Shown: positions 1 to 8,450 of the stretch, piece by piece
How the letters are laid out: every line of letters begins with the position of its first letter
Numbering within the stretch: the stretch's first letter is position 1
DNA from: Winogradskyella echinorum
Lineage (GTDB): Bacteria > Bacteroidota > Bacteroidia > Flavobacteriales > Flavobacteriaceae
Length of the DNA stretch: 64,000 nt
Direction of reading: 5' to 3'
Assembly: GCF_014297365.1 (NCBI RefSeq)
Contig: NZ_JACOQD010000003.1
Location: 186,001 to 250,000 of the forward strand
Notes under the pieces: model-generated
What the model saw: the letters and a program-made list of their open reading frames with translations, nothing else
Told to the model about the DNA's origin: nothing
Databases searched by the model: none
Program-made: the position numbers and the translations under genes

Positions 1-1
1 C

Positions 2-130
2 TACCCTTCGGATGCGCGAAAAGAGTTTTATCCAGAGAAGTACAATAAAATTATTGGTGATTATTTTATACTACCAAAACTTAATGCCAACAAAGACACC
101 ATTACGAGTCTAGAACAGATAGAATACTAA
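2..130 (+). CDS. C-terminal end of an unidentified protein (partial)
   Basis: An open frame runs from the window edge to a TAA at 128-130 and gives the last 42 residues of a protein, ending in ITSLEQIEY. The Stealth gene follows 16 bases later on the same strand, so it probably belongs to the same surface-glycan operon. I do not recognise the fragment; it is too short to assign a family. The 5' part lies outside the window. Confidence 0.6.
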   Translation, partial: YPSDARKEFYPEKYNKIIGDYFILPKLNANKDTITSLEQIEY

Positions 131-146
131 ACTTGTTTTTATAGGG

Positions 147-1091
147 ATGACTAAAGAAGAATTTAATATTGTTAAAATTGATGCTGTTATCCTTTGGGTA
201 GATGGCAATGATGAGGCGTATAAATCTAAAATATCTCCTTATTTAAAAGAAGACCAAAATTCAACAAAAAGTTTTAACAACAGATATATTCAAGTAGATG
301 AAATTGAATATACTGTGCATTCCATCTTAAAATATGCCTCGTTTATAAACACGGTATTTATTGTAACGGATAATCAAACCCCTGAGTTTTTAAAACATGA
401 GAATTTAGGGGACAAATACGCTAATGTTAAGATTGTAAATCATACTTCAATATTTAAAGGTTTAGAAACCAACCTCCCAACATTTAATAGTAGAACTATA
501 GAAAGTTGTATTCATAGAATTCCAGAATTATCTGAACACTTTATTTACTTAAATGATGATTTTTTTATAATTAACCCTACTACCAAAGCAGATTTTTTTA
601 CTGAAAATGGCTTCCCAATACTAAGAGGATTCTGGCAACAATTTGAAGCTGATAAATTTTACAAAAAAGAGAAGACAGAAAAAGCGAGTCATAAAGCGGC
701 ACAAGAAAAAGCAGCTAAAATACTTGGCTTTAAAAAATTGTTTAGATTTAAACATACGCCTCATCCAATGCGGAAATCTACATTAGAAGCATTTTTTAAT
801 GAAAATCCAGAGGTCTTTTTAGAAAACATAAAATATAAGTTTAGAAACCGATCTCAATTTTTACCTGTTGCATTAGCCAATCATTTAGAGATAAAATATA
901 AGACATGTAAAATTCAAAAAGATTTACAATTATTATACTTTAGATCTTATAAAAAGCCCTTGTATTGGTATAAGTTTAAATTAAATATAAACTCTAAGAA
1001 TAAACTTTTTTTAGGTTTACAAAGTTTAAATAAAAGCCCAAAAAACATCTTAAATTTTATAGTGAGTTGGCTAAAACAGCGGACGTTATAA
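147..1091 (+). CDS. Stealth family sugar-phosphate transferase
   Basis: A 314-residue protein with the conserved regions of Stealth proteins in order. CR1 is near residues 11-23 (IDAVILWVDGNDE). CR2 runs about 46-150 and includes NSR at 114-116 and the acidic NDD at 136-138. CR3 is about 203-250 and starts HTPHPMRK. Family members transfer hexose-1-phosphate units to build phosphodiester-linked capsule or exopolysaccharide, acting in the cytoplasm or at the inner membrane face. There is no signal peptide, and the basic, lysine-rich C-terminus could be membrane-associated. It lies 16 bases after the preceding gene end and 19 bases before a CDP-glycerol transferase-like gene, which fits a phosphodiester-containing glycan pathway. 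The family call is firm; the sugar and acceptor are unknown. Confidence 0.88.
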   Translation: MTKEEFNIVKIDAVILWVDGNDEAYKSKISPYLKEDQNSTKSFNNRYIQVDEIEYTVHSILKYASFINTVFIVTDNQTPEFLKHENLGDKYANVKIVNHTSIFKGLETNLPTFNSRTIESCIHRIPELSEHFIYLNDDFFIINPTTKADFFTENGFPILRGFWQQFEADKFYKKEKTEKASHKAAQEKAAKILGFKKLFRFKHTPHPMRKSTLEAFFNENPEVFLENIKYKFRNRSQFLPVALANHLEIKYKTCKIQKDLQLLYFRSYKKPLYWYKFKLNINSKNKLFLGLQSLNKSPKNILNFIVSWLKQRTL

Positions 1092-1110
1092 TTTTAAAGC
1101 AATTGAAATA

Positions 1111-2190
1111 ATGCAGTACAAATTCTTAATATATATTTCTTACAGTTACGCTGTACCTATAGGAAATCCTTTAGAGTCAGAAATATTAAGAAGAGGGTAT
1201 TCTGTAAAATGGTTCAGCGACCTAGATGATGGAGTAACTGCGTTGCACAATAAAGACAATAGATTGAGTACCATTGAAGAGGTAATAAGCTATAAACCGC
1301 ACATCGTTTTAGCAGCCACCAATGATGTACCAGATTTTATCTCAGGACTAAAAGTTCAGATATTTCATGGCTTTAATGCTCAAAAAAGACCAGAAGGAAA
1401 CAACAATTTTGCACATTATAGAATTCGTGGATTCTTTGATTTGTATTGTACTCAAGGTCCTACTAGCACTTCAGGATTTAGAGCACAACAAAAAAAGTTC
1501 CCACATTTTGAAGTTAAAGAAACCGGTTGGAGCAAAGTAGATCCATTATTTCCAATCGAGGTAAAACAACAAAATAGTGTGACAACCATAATGATTGCTT
1601 CTACGTTTAGTAAACGCTTAAGTTTAGCACTACACGATGATGTTTTTAACACAATAAAGCAGTTGTCTAACTCGGGAAAGTATAAGTTTATTATGGTTTT
1701 ACATCCTAAATTATCTCATGAAACAAAAGAGAAATGGAAAAGTTTAAATAGTAATAACTTTACTTATTACGACACTACAGAATTAATTCCTTTATTTAAA
1801 AAAGCAGATATAATGTTTGCTGATACAACCTCTGCAATTCAAGAATTTTTGCTTCAAAAAAAACCTGTGGTAACTTACAGACATACTTTTAACCATAATT
1901 ATTTAATAAACATAGAATCTGCTGATGCTATTGAAAAAGCGTTTGATACAGCACTTACTAATCCAAAAGATTTAATTGAAAACATTAAAGCATTCATCAA
2001 TCAATTACATCCATACTTTGATGGTAAATCGAGCCAACGTGTTGTAGATACTTGCATTTCTTTTTTACACGAAGACAAAAGCTATCTAAAAGCTAAACCA
2101 CTGAATTTAATACGGAAGTATAAAATAAGAAAACGACTGGGTTATTTTACTTTTAAAAGTTACAATAAACCTTATACTATTAAACTATAA
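1111..2190 (+). CDS. CDP-glycerol glycerophosphotransferase-like protein
   Basis: A 359-residue GT-B-like protein resembling the TagB/TagF family, which moves glycerol-phosphate or ribitol-phosphate from a CDP-activated donor to a glycan or lipid acceptor. Visible hallmarks are HGF at 86-88, GPTSTSGF at 117-124, the HPK motif at 198-200 and the DTTSAIQEF stretch starting at 238, which matches the nucleotide/phosphate-binding part of the family. It has no signal peptide. It sits between a Stealth transferase and a family 2 glycosyltransferase, all on one strand with short gaps, so co-expression is likely. In Bacteroidetes, which lack teichoic acids, such proteins probably decorate O-antigen or LPS core. 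The substrate is inferred, not shown. Confidence 0.8.
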   Translation: MQYKFLIYISYSYAVPIGNPLESEILRRGYSVKWFSDLDDGVTALHNKDNRLSTIEEVISYKPHIVLAATNDVPDFISGLKVQIFHGFNAQKRPEGNNNFAHYRIRGFFDLYCTQGPTSTSGFRAQQKKFPHFEVKETGWSKVDPLFPIEVKQQNSVTTIMIASTFSKRLSLALHDDVFNTIKQLSNSGKYKFIMVLHPKLSHETKEKWKSLNSNNFTYYDTTELIPLFKKADIMFADTTSAIQEFLLQKKPVVTYRHTFNHNYLINIESADAIEKAFDTALTNPKDLIENIKAFINQLHPYFDGKSSQRVVDTCISFLHEDKSYLKAKPLNLIRKYKIRKRLGYFTFKSYNKPYTIKL

Positions 2191-2231
2191 TTACAGAAAA
2201 TATTAATTTTATAATCGACTAAAAAACATCT

Positions 2232-2996
2232 ATGATTAAACTATCTGCTGTAATTATAACGTATAACGAAGAACGATACATTGAAGAATGCATTAAATCT
2301 CTGGTAAACGTTGCAGATGAAATTGTAGTGGTAGATTCGTTTTCTACTGATAATACTAAAGCCATTTGTTTAAAGTATAACGTGGTGTTTATAGAACAAA
2401 AGTTTCTTGGTTATATAGAGCAGAAAAATTTCGCCTTAACTAAGGCTTCTTACGATTATATTGTCTCATTAGATGGAGATGAGTCGCTTTCTAATGAACT
2501 TCAAAAATCAATAATTGAGTTAAAAAACAATTGGAAGTTCGATGGCTACTATTGTAATCGTTATAACAATTTTTGTGGGCAATGGATAAAACATTCAGAC
2601 TGGTATCCCAATAAAAAATTACGTGTTTTTGACAAGCGAAAAGCCGTGTGGAAAGGCATAAACCCTCACGATAGTATAGTTATTAAAGAGTCAGGAAAAG
2701 TGAGCCAACTAAAAGGAGATATTTTGCACCTCACATACCAAACGTACTCCGAGTTTAATCTAAAAATGGAAAAGTTCTCGACTATTTCTGCAGATGCGTA
2801 TTACAAACTCGGAAAAAAAGCACCAATTTGGAAACTCATATGGAATCCTTCGTGGGCATTTTTTAAAGCCTATATCTTACGTCTCGGATTTTTAGATGGC
2901 TTTAATGGTTTTATGATTTGCTACCAAACAGGACATCTCACATTTTTAAAGTATGCCAAATTGAGAGAGTTGCACAAAAAAAATAAAGCTTCTTAA
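2232..2996 (+). CDS. Family 2 glycosyltransferase, WaaE/KdtX-like
   Basis: A 254-residue GT-A glycosyltransferase. The N-terminus carries the nucleotide-sugar fold motifs TYNEE (10-14), DSFSTDNT (35-42) and the metal-binding DGDE (81-84). The C-terminal half, with an HLTYQTYSEF element and an amphipathic tail, resembles LPS core transferases of the WaaE/KdtX group rather than processive polysaccharide synthases, and there are no obvious transmembrane helices. It probably adds a sugar to the lipid A-core region on the cytoplasmic face of the inner membrane. It ends tail-to-tail with the Kdo-kinase-like gene, the two stop codons overlapping by four bases (2993-2996). Donor and acceptor are not determinable here. 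Confidence 0.87.
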   Translation: MIKLSAVIITYNEERYIEECIKSLVNVADEIVVVDSFSTDNTKAICLKYNVVFIEQKFLGYIEQKNFALTKASYDYIVSLDGDESLSNELQKSIIELKNNWKFDGYYCNRYNNFCGQWIKHSDWYPNKKLRVFDKRKAVWKGINPHDSIVIKESGKVSQLKGDILHLTYQTYSEFNLKMEKFSTISADAYYKLGKKAPIWKLIWNPSWAFFKAYILRLGFLDGFNGFMICYQTGHLTFLKYAKLRELHKKNKAS

Positions 2997-3748
2997 CGCC
3001 AAAATTTCAACTTCTTTTTTAGCTTTTGTTTTTTATGATGCTTTGCCTGAAACTCTTCGGTAAATCGCCACATTAATTTTACAATATCATCATAGTTTTC
3101 ACCCGAAACTTTCGCGTATTCATCACTCATAACCTCAACCATAGATTTATGAATTGTTAGCCTATCAAAGTTTTTTATACGCTCTTCAAATTCCATATGC
3201 TTAAATTCCATTCGATTTAAATCAACCAAATAAAATTCATAACCATGTGCTACTTTTTTAATTAAAGTATTACCTGGAGAGTGGTCTAAAAACTTAATAC
3301 CTTTTTCGTGTAATTGATATGTAAATCTTGTAAAGGCCCTTAAAATGTTATCGTAATCTGGGTAATTAAAATCGTGAGTTAATTCTCTATAAGTTAAGTC
3401 ACAATCTAACTGCTTAGAAATGTAGTAGCTTTTTTTAAATAGAAGTGGTGTTTTAAACTCATAGTAAGCTATAGGTTCTGGTGTACCAATACCCAACTCT
3501 TTTAGTTTTATAGCATACTCAAAAGAACGTTGCGCTTTACTTTTTCTAAAAAACTTATAGGCAATCTGATTAATAATATTAGGAACTTTAAATGATTTAA
3601 TATTAATGGTATCATCATTCAACTTAAAGAGTCTTAGGGCATTTCTTTTCTGATTACCAAAAGGCTCTCCTTTAGTTTCAAAATGGATAATGCAATCATC
3701 TAAAAAATCCTTATGCTCCGAATAAGCTGTACTAATCTCATAATTCAT
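2993..3748 (-). CDS. WaaP/Kdo-kinase-like lipopolysaccharide kinase
   Basis: A 251-residue protein with a small kinase-like fold. The catalytic-loop equivalent is FLDHSPGNTL, with D155 and N160, and the DFG equivalent is LVDLNRM, with D176. These match the Kdo/WaaP kinase group, which phosphorylates Kdo or heptose of the LPS inner core in the cytoplasm. The lysine-rich C-terminal tail (KQKLKKKLKF) could bind membrane. It converges on the glycosyltransferase gene with a four-base overlap and is divergent from the CCA-adding enzyme gene. A TAATTTTG element on the minus strand (3753-3760) ends four bases before the start codon and is the probable promoter. The LPS role is supported by its neighbours; the exact acceptor is inferred. 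Confidence 0.82.
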   Translation of the reverse strand: MNYEISTAYSEHKDFLDDCIIHFETKGEPFGNQKRNALRLFKLNDDTINIKSFKVPNIINQIAYKFFRKSKAQRSFEYAIKLKELGIGTPEPIAYYEFKTPLLFKKSYYISKQLDCDLTYRELTHDFNYPDYDNILRAFTRFTYQLHEKGIKFLDHSPGNTLIKKVAHGYEFYLVDLNRMEFKHMEFEERIKNFDRLTIHKSMVEVMSDEYAKVSGENYDDIVKLMWRFTEEFQAKHHKKQKLKKKLKFWR

Positions 3749-3752
3749 ATCA

Positions 3753-3760
3753 CAAAATTA
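3753..3760 (-). promoter_or_regulatory. -7 promoter element of the kinase gene
   Basis: Read on the minus strand this is TAATTTTG, a full match to the Bacteroidetes -7 consensus TAnnTTTG, followed by four bases and the ATG at 3748. The predicted transcript would start at or next to the start codon. No clear TTG at a normal -33 spacing was seen. Confidence 0.5.
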
Positions 3761-3815
3761 CAATTAGTTTTTTTCTTTTAATGCTAATTGATTTCAAAAG
3801 ATTAACTCCGTGTCG

Positions 3816-3823
3816 TATCTTTG
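3816..3823 (+). promoter_or_regulatory. -7 promoter element of the CCA-adding enzyme gene
   Basis: TATCTTTG matches TAnnTTTG. A TTG at 3788-3790 lies 25 bases upstream, slightly long for a -33 element. The expected start point is about 3830, which leaves a leader of roughly 30 bases before the ATG at 3863. It also argues against the in-frame TTG at 3821 as the translation start, because that codon lies inside the -7 element. Confidence 0.5.
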
Positions 3824-3862
3824 CACTACCAAAAAAATAAGCGCTTTTTTCTATTTTATTAT

Positions 3863-5275
3863 ATGAATCACATACGAGCATTAAAACACAAAATATTTAA
3901 CATCATATCTCAATCTGCTGAAGAATTACAAGTAGATAGTTATGTTATTGGTGGGTTTGTACGCGATTATTTATTAGAACGTGGAAGCGCAAAAGACATA
4001 GATATTGTTGCTGTAGGTAGTGGTATTGAACTTGCAAAGCAAGTAGCTAAAAATTTACCCAATCAGCCAAAGGTTCAAGTATTTAAAACCTATGGCACAG
4101 CAATGCTACGCTATGATGATATAGAAATTGAATTTGTTGGTGCACGTAAAGAAAGTTATACTGAAAACAGCAGAAATCCTGTTGTTGAAAATGGCACATT
4201 ACAAGACGATCAAAACCGTCGCGATTTTACTATTAATGCTTTAGCATTGAGTTTAAACACATCTAATTTTGGCGCGTTGTTAGATCCTTTTAATGGCATT
4301 GCTGATTTAGATAAAGGCATTATTCGTACACCTCTAAATCCAGATATCACCTATAGTGATGACCCTTTAAGGATGATGCGCGCTATCAGGTTTGCAACAC
4401 AACTTAATTTTAAAATTGAAGATACTTCCTTAAAAGCGATAACTGATAACAAGGATAGAATAAAAATTATTACCAAAGAACGTATTGTTGTAGAATTGAA
4501 CAAAATTTTGGAAAGTAAAACGCCTTCAATTGGGTTTATTTTATTGGAAAAAACAGGTCTATTAGAGTACATTTTACCAGAGTTAACAGCTTTAAAAGGC
4601 ATTGATGAAATTGAAGGACAACGACATAAAGACAACTTTTATCATACCTTAGAAGTCGTTGATAATATTGCCAAAACAACTGACAATCTTTGGTTACGTT
4701 GGGCAGCATTATTGCACGATATTGGTAAAGCGCCAACGAAGAAGTTCCATAAAAAAATTGGGTGGACGTTTCATGCACACGAATTTATAGGCTCTAAAAT
4801 GGTTTATAAATTATTTAAACGGCTAAAAATGCCACTGAATGACAAAATGAAATTTGTTCAGAAAATGGTGTTTATGAGTTCGAGACCTATTGTTTTAGCA
4901 TCAGACGTTACAGATTCTGCCGTAAGACGATTGGTGTTTGATGCTGGTGAATATGTCGATGATTTAATGACGCTTTGCGAAGCCGACATTACGACTAAGA
5001 ACCCTAAAAAATTTAAAAGATATCATAATAATTTTCAGAAAGTTAGAGATAAAATTGTTGAAGTTGAAGAACGTGATCAGGTGAGAAATTTTCAACCTCC
5101 AGTAACTGGTGAAGAAATTATGAAAGCCTTCAATTTAAAACCTTCAAGAGAAATAGGCATTATTAAAGAAGCGATTAAAGAAGCGATTTTAGAAGGCGAT
5201 ATTCCCAATGAACACGAAGCAGCTTTTCAATTAATGATTGAAAAAGGAAAAGAACTTGGACTTAAAATTGCTTAA
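3863..5275 (+). CDS. cca: CCA tRNA nucleotidyltransferase (class II, with HD domain)
   Basis: Adds or repairs the 3' CCA of tRNAs in the cytoplasm. From the ATG at 3863 it is 470 residues. The class II polymerase head shows GGFVRD (30-35), the metal-binding DID (45-47), RRDFT (119-123) and DDPLRMMRAIRFA (166-178), which together form the nucleotide-selection region. An HD phosphohydrolase-type domain follows with HD at 285-286 (LLHDIGK). This is the usual layout in Bacteroidetes. An in-frame TTG at 3821 would add 14 residues but overlaps the promoter, so the ATG is preferred. An acetyltransferase gene starts one base after the stop, so the two are probably co-transcribed. Confidence 0.93.
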   Translation: MNHIRALKHKIFNIISQSAEELQVDSYVIGGFVRDYLLERGSAKDIDIVAVGSGIELAKQVAKNLPNQPKVQVFKTYGTAMLRYDDIEIEFVGARKESYTENSRNPVVENGTLQDDQNRRDFTINALALSLNTSNFGALLDPFNGIADLDKGIIRTPLNPDITYSDDPLRMMRAIRFATQLNFKIEDTSLKAITDNKDRIKIITKERIVVELNKILESKTPSIGFILLEKTGLLEYILPELTALKGIDEIEGQRHKDNFYHTLEVVDNIAKTTDNLWLRWAALLHDIGKAPTKKFHKKIGWTFHAHEFIGSKMVYKLFKRLKMPLNDKMKFVQKMVFMSSRPIVLASDVTDSAVRRLVFDAGEYVDDLMTLCEADITTKNPKKFKRYHNNFQKVRDKIVEVEERDQVRNFQPPVTGEEIMKAFNLKPSREIGIIKEAIKEAILEGDIPNEHEAAFQLMIEKGKELGLKIA

Positions 5276-5276
5276 A

Positions 5277-5744
5277 ATGATAAAACTCGTTAGAACCAAT
5301 TCTGAAAACAGCGATTTTATTGATTTAGTAAAACAACTCGACGCTTATTTAAAAATAACAGATGGAGATGAACACGATTTTTACAATCAGTTTAACTCAA
5401 TAGACAAATTAAATCATACTGTTGTTGCATACAGAGAAAATCAACCTGTTGGCTGTGGAGCTTTCAAGGAATTTGATAAAACAAGTGTAGAAGTGAAACG
5501 CATGTTTACCTCATCTGAAGCTCGCGAAAAAGGGATAGCCTCTCTAATTTTAAAAGAATTAGAAGATTGGGCTGCAGAATTAAACTATTCATCTTGTGTG
5601 CTAGAAACGGGTATTAGACAAGTAGAAGCCGTTCAATTTTATAAAAAGAATTTATACAACATCATTCCTAATTACGGTCAATATATTGGTGTTGAAAATA
5701 GTTTGTGTTTTGAAAAATTTTTGAAAAATGAAAAAAGACAATAA
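5277..5744 (+). CDS. GNAT family N-acetyltransferase
   Basis: A 155-residue cytoplasmic protein with the GNAT fold. The VKRMFTSSEAREKGIASLIL stretch is the acetyl-CoA-binding motif A (R/Q-x-x-G-x-G/A type, here REKGIAS), followed by LEDWA and a C-terminal ETGIRQVEAVQFYKK element typical of motif B. The substrate cannot be told from sequence. The start at 5277 leaves one base after the preceding stop codon. An upstream TTG in frame at 5238 would overlap the cca gene by 38 bases and is not preferred. The last 17 bases overlap the heme A synthase gene, suggesting translational coupling. Confidence 0.85.
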   Translation: MIKLVRTNSENSDFIDLVKQLDAYLKITDGDEHDFYNQFNSIDKLNHTVVAYRENQPVGCGAFKEFDKTSVEVKRMFTSSEAREKGIASLILKELEDWAAELNYSSCVLETGIRQVEAVQFYKKNLYNIIPNYGQYIGVENSLCFEKFLKNEKRQ

Positions 5745-6744
5745 AAAAGTTATTTACTGGTTACTTACAGGTTGTGTTCTCATCTTTATAATGGTAATCG
5801 TTGGTGGTATTACAAGATTAACTCATTCTGGTTTATCAATTTCTAATTATAAATTAATTTCTGGTACCATTCCTCCTATGAATGAGGTTGAATGGAATGA
5901 AGCTTTTGATTTGTATAAACAGTATCCAGAATACCAAAAACTCAATACACATTTTACCTTAGAAGAGTTTAAAGATATCTATTTTTGGGAATGGATTCAC
6001 CGTGTTATTGGTCGTTTTATAGGCTTGGTGTTTATCATTCCATTTATTTACTTTCTTATAAGGAAACAACTTTCTAAATCAACCATTAAAAAATCTATAA
6101 TTCTTCTAATTCTTGGTGGTTTTCAAGGTTTTTTGGGCTGGTATATGGTTAAAAGCGGTTTGGTAGATCGCCCAGATGTAAGTCACTATAGACTTGCCGC
6201 ACATTTAACGACTGCATTTTTAACCTTTGCTTATACTTTTTGGGTGGCTTTAGATTTAATGTTTCCAAACAAAAAGGTTATTGATAAAAAACTGAGGAAC
6301 TTTATACGACTTGGTTTGGTTGTATTAATTGTTCAAATTATTTATGGCGCTTTTGTGGCTGGATTAGATGCTGGCTGGATTCATAATCACTGGCCACTAA
6401 TGAGTGAAAATAAATGGATACATGAAACCGTATATTTAGAACAAAACCCTACTTATCTTAATTTTATTGAAGGCAAAAGTGGTGTGCAATTTGTGCACAG
6501 AACATTAGCTTATATAGTTGTTATTTTCATCTTAGCAATTTGGTACAAAGCCACGCGAGTTTCAATAACACCTTATCAAAAAAAGGGTGTAAATGTATTG
6601 TTAGCCATGGTCGGTGTTCAGTTTTTGTTAGGGGTTTTAACGTTAGTTTATGCAGTACCAGTTTGGCTAGGTGTTGTACATCAAGTAGGTGCATTTATTT
6701 TACTAAGTGCCATGACATTTACATTACATCGTTTCAGTAAATAA
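5728..6744 (+). CDS. ctaA: Heme A synthase (CtaA/Cox15 family)
   Basis: A 338-residue inner-membrane protein with about eight hydrophobic segments. It hydroxylates the methyl group of heme O to make heme A for aa3-type cytochrome oxidase. Four histidines stand at the expected places for the two heme sites: H91 (WIHRVIGR), H159 (AAHLT), H257 (FVHRTL) and H318 (VVHQVGA). GGITRLTHSGLSI near residues 26-38 is a strong family signature, as is the long periplasmic loop with WNEAF and YPEYQK. The start overlaps the acetyltransferase gene by 17 bases. No other oxidase assembly gene is in the window. Family assignment is firm. Confidence 0.94.
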   Translation: MKKDNKKVIYWLLTGCVLIFIMVIVGGITRLTHSGLSISNYKLISGTIPPMNEVEWNEAFDLYKQYPEYQKLNTHFTLEEFKDIYFWEWIHRVIGRFIGLVFIIPFIYFLIRKQLSKSTIKKSIILLILGGFQGFLGWYMVKSGLVDRPDVSHYRLAAHLTTAFLTFAYTFWVALDLMFPNKKVIDKKLRNFIRLGLVVLIVQIIYGAFVAGLDAGWIHNHWPLMSENKWIHETVYLEQNPTYLNFIEGKSGVQFVHRTLAYIVVIFILAIWYKATRVSITPYQKKGVNVLLAMVGVQFLLGVLTLVYAVPVWLGVVHQVGAFILLSAMTFTLHRFSK

Positions 6745-6757
6745 TTAAAAAATCTCT

Positions 6758-6765
6758 TAACTTTG
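6758..6765 (+). promoter_or_regulatory. -7 promoter element upstream of the pRiA4b ORF-3-like gene
   Basis: TAACTTTG ends four bases before the ATG at 6770. The same octamer with the same four-base spacing precedes uvrB at 62314. The transcript probably begins at or beside the start codon. No convincing -33 TTG was found at normal distance. Confidence 0.5.
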
Positions 6766-6769
6766 CAGC

Positions 6770-7291
6770 ATGATTTACAGATTTAGAGTTATACTAGATA
6801 ACGATACCGAAGATGATGTGTTCCGCGATATAGAAATTCGTGAAAGTGACACTATGGAAGACTTGCACAATACTATCACTCAATCTTTTGGTTTTGATGG
6901 TATGGAAATGGCTTCTTTTTATGTTAGTGATGATGCATGGAATCAAGGTGAAGAAATTGCCATGATGGATATGAGTGAAGCTGGTAATGAAGTGAGAATG
7001 ATGAACGAAACGACTATTAGCGATGTTGTACACGAAGCTGCTACAAAGTTAATCTACGTTTACGATTTTCTGAATATGTGGACATTCTATGTAGAATTAG
7101 GTGAAATTGTAGAAGAAGCACAAGGTACTGATTACCCCAACCTAATGTTTGTACATGGACAAATTCCTGATCAAGCACCAGAAAAAACATTTGAAGCTGA
7201 AGAAGATGATGATGATGACTATAACGAATTTGAAGATGATTTAGATATCGATGATTATAGCGATTTAGATTTTGACGAAAATTGGAATTAA
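6770..7291 (+). CDS. Plasmid pRiA4b ORF-3-like protein with acidic tail
   Basis: A 173-residue protein. Residues 1 to about 125 (MIYRFRVILDND, then DTMEDLHNTI, FGFDG and MWTFYVELGEI) resemble the ORF-3/IS1096 TnpR-passenger family, a small fold of unknown biochemical role that is common as a chromosomal gene in Bacteroidetes. The tail from about residue 143 is extremely acidic (EAEEDDDDDYNEFEDDLDID), which would suit binding to a basic partner or solubility. No transposase or inverted repeats lie next to it, so I read it as a resident gene and not as part of a mobile element. It has its own promoter and is followed by a strong terminator. Function unknown. Confidence 0.7.
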   Translation: MIYRFRVILDNDTEDDVFRDIEIRESDTMEDLHNTITQSFGFDGMEMASFYVSDDAWNQGEEIAMMDMSEAGNEVRMMNETTISDVVHEAATKLIYVYDFLNMWTFYVELGEIVEEAQGTDYPNLMFVHGQIPDQAPEKTFEAEEDDDDDYNEFEDDLDIDDYSDLDFDENWN

Positions 7292-7311
7292 TTTAGACCC
7301 GATAATAATTT

Positions 7312-7340
7312 AAAAAGCATCATAAAATGATGCTTTTTTT
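7312..7340 (+). terminator. Rho-independent terminator
   Basis: A 12-base arm AAAAAGCATCAT, loop AAA and matching arm ATGATGCTTTTT are followed by further T residues. It lies 20 bases after the preceding stop codon. The A-rich 5' arm would allow it to work on the minus strand too. Confidence 0.88.
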
Positions 7341-7406
7341 ATTTTGGTGTAACAAATTATGATGACAATCGTCTTACCTACATAACCAACAAGTACCGAA
7401 ACGTTA

Positions 7407-7423
7407 CGCTGAGCTTGTCGAAG
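7407..7423. repeat. REP-like interspersed palindrome fragment
   Basis: CGCTGAGCTTGTCGAAG contains the inverted core AGCTT-GTCG-AAGCTT. This core (CTTCGACAAGCTCAG on the other strand) is known as a widely scattered intergenic repeat in many bacterial genomes. Only one copy was noticed in this window, in the gap between the acidic protein and the ABC transporter genes. Confidence 0.45.
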
Positions 7424-7472
7424 CTTTTTTTCAGTATCTTGTAAAATCAATCAACCTTTAAAACCAATCACT

Positions 7473-8375
7473 TTGGAGCCAATCCTTACAATTAACAATC
7501 TTACCAAGAAATTCGGATCTTTAACAGCTGTTAAAGACCTAAGTTTTACAATCAATAAAGGCAATGTTTACGGCATCCTTGGCCCTAATGGAAGTGGTAA
7601 ATCCACTACACTAGGTATTGTTTTAAATGTTGTAAACAAATCCACAGGAGATTTTCAATGGTTTGATGGTAATACCACAACGCACGATGCATTAAAACAA
7701 GTTGGAGCTATAATAGAGCGACCAAACTTTTATCCTTATATGACAGCAGAGCAGAATTTAAAGCTGGTTTGCAAAATTAAAGGAGTAGATTACAGCAAAA
7801 TTGATGAGAAACTCAATGTTGTTGGTCTATTAGACAGAAAAGACCATAAATTTAAAACCTATTCTTTAGGTATGAAGCAACGGTTAGCTATTGCATCTGC
7901 TTTACTTAATGATCCTGAAATTTTAATATTAGATGAACCTACAAATGGTTTAGATCCGCAAGGAATTCATCAAATACGCCAAATTATTAAAGACATTGCT
8001 GCAACTGGCACCACCATTTTATTAGCGTCACACCTACTCGATGAAGTTGAAAAAGTGTGTTCGCATGTGGTTGTATTACGACAAGGTGTAAAATTATATT
8101 CTGGTCGTGTAGATGAAATGATAAGTAGTCATGGCTTTTTTGAATTAAAAGCTGAAAAGCACCAAGAACTTTTAGATCTTTTAGAAACACATTCTAATTT
8201 TGGAAATGTAAAGTTAGAAGACGGTTTAATTACAGCGTTTTTAAATGAACCAATGTCTGCTTCCGATTTTAATAAATTAATGTTCGATAAAGGCATTCTA
8301 CTCTCTCATTTAGTAAAACGAAAAGAAAGTTTAGAAGAACAGTTCTTACAATTAACTGACAATCAAGAAAATTAA
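7473..8375 (+). CDS. ABC transporter ATP-binding protein
   Basis: A 300-residue ATPase of an ABC-2-type exporter or bacitracin-resistance-like system. Walker A is GPNGSGKST (37-45), the signature is SLGMKQR (131-137), Walker B is ILILDEP (150-156) and the switch histidine is H187. The C-terminal ~80 residues form the usual accessory domain. I start it at TTG 7473 because the N-terminus MEPILTINNLTKKFG is complete there and no in-frame ATG is available before the Walker A motif. The TTG overlaps a weak TCACTTTG sequence that is one mismatch from the -7 consensus, so this start carries some doubt. The permease gene follows 75 bases later. Confidence 0.9.
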   Translation: MEPILTINNLTKKFGSLTAVKDLSFTINKGNVYGILGPNGSGKSTTLGIVLNVVNKSTGDFQWFDGNTTTHDALKQVGAIIERPNFYPYMTAEQNLKLVCKIKGVDYSKIDEKLNVVGLLDRKDHKFKTYSLGMKQRLAIASALLNDPEILILDEPTNGLDPQGIHQIRQIIKDIAATGTTILLASHLLDEVEKVCSHVVVLRQGVKLYSGRVDEMISSHGFFELKAEKHQELLDLLETHSNFGNVKLEDGLITAFLNEPMSASDFNKLMFDKGILLSHLVKRKESLEEQFLQLTDNQEN

Positions 8376-8450
8376 TCAAAAAACAACTGTACTGTCTCAT
8401 TGGGCATAACCTCAATGTCACACTACAGCATATAACAAACCAATCAATAT

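Noticed and set aside
3821..3862. Longer N-terminus for the CCA-adding enzyme from the TTG at 3821
   Set aside because: The codon lies inside the TATCTTTG promoter element, and the ATG at 3863 gives a normal N-terminus.
6770..7291. Mobile element at the pRiA4b ORF-3/IS1096 passenger-like gene
   Set aside because: No transposase, terminal repeats or target duplications are nearby, and the neighbours are housekeeping genes.
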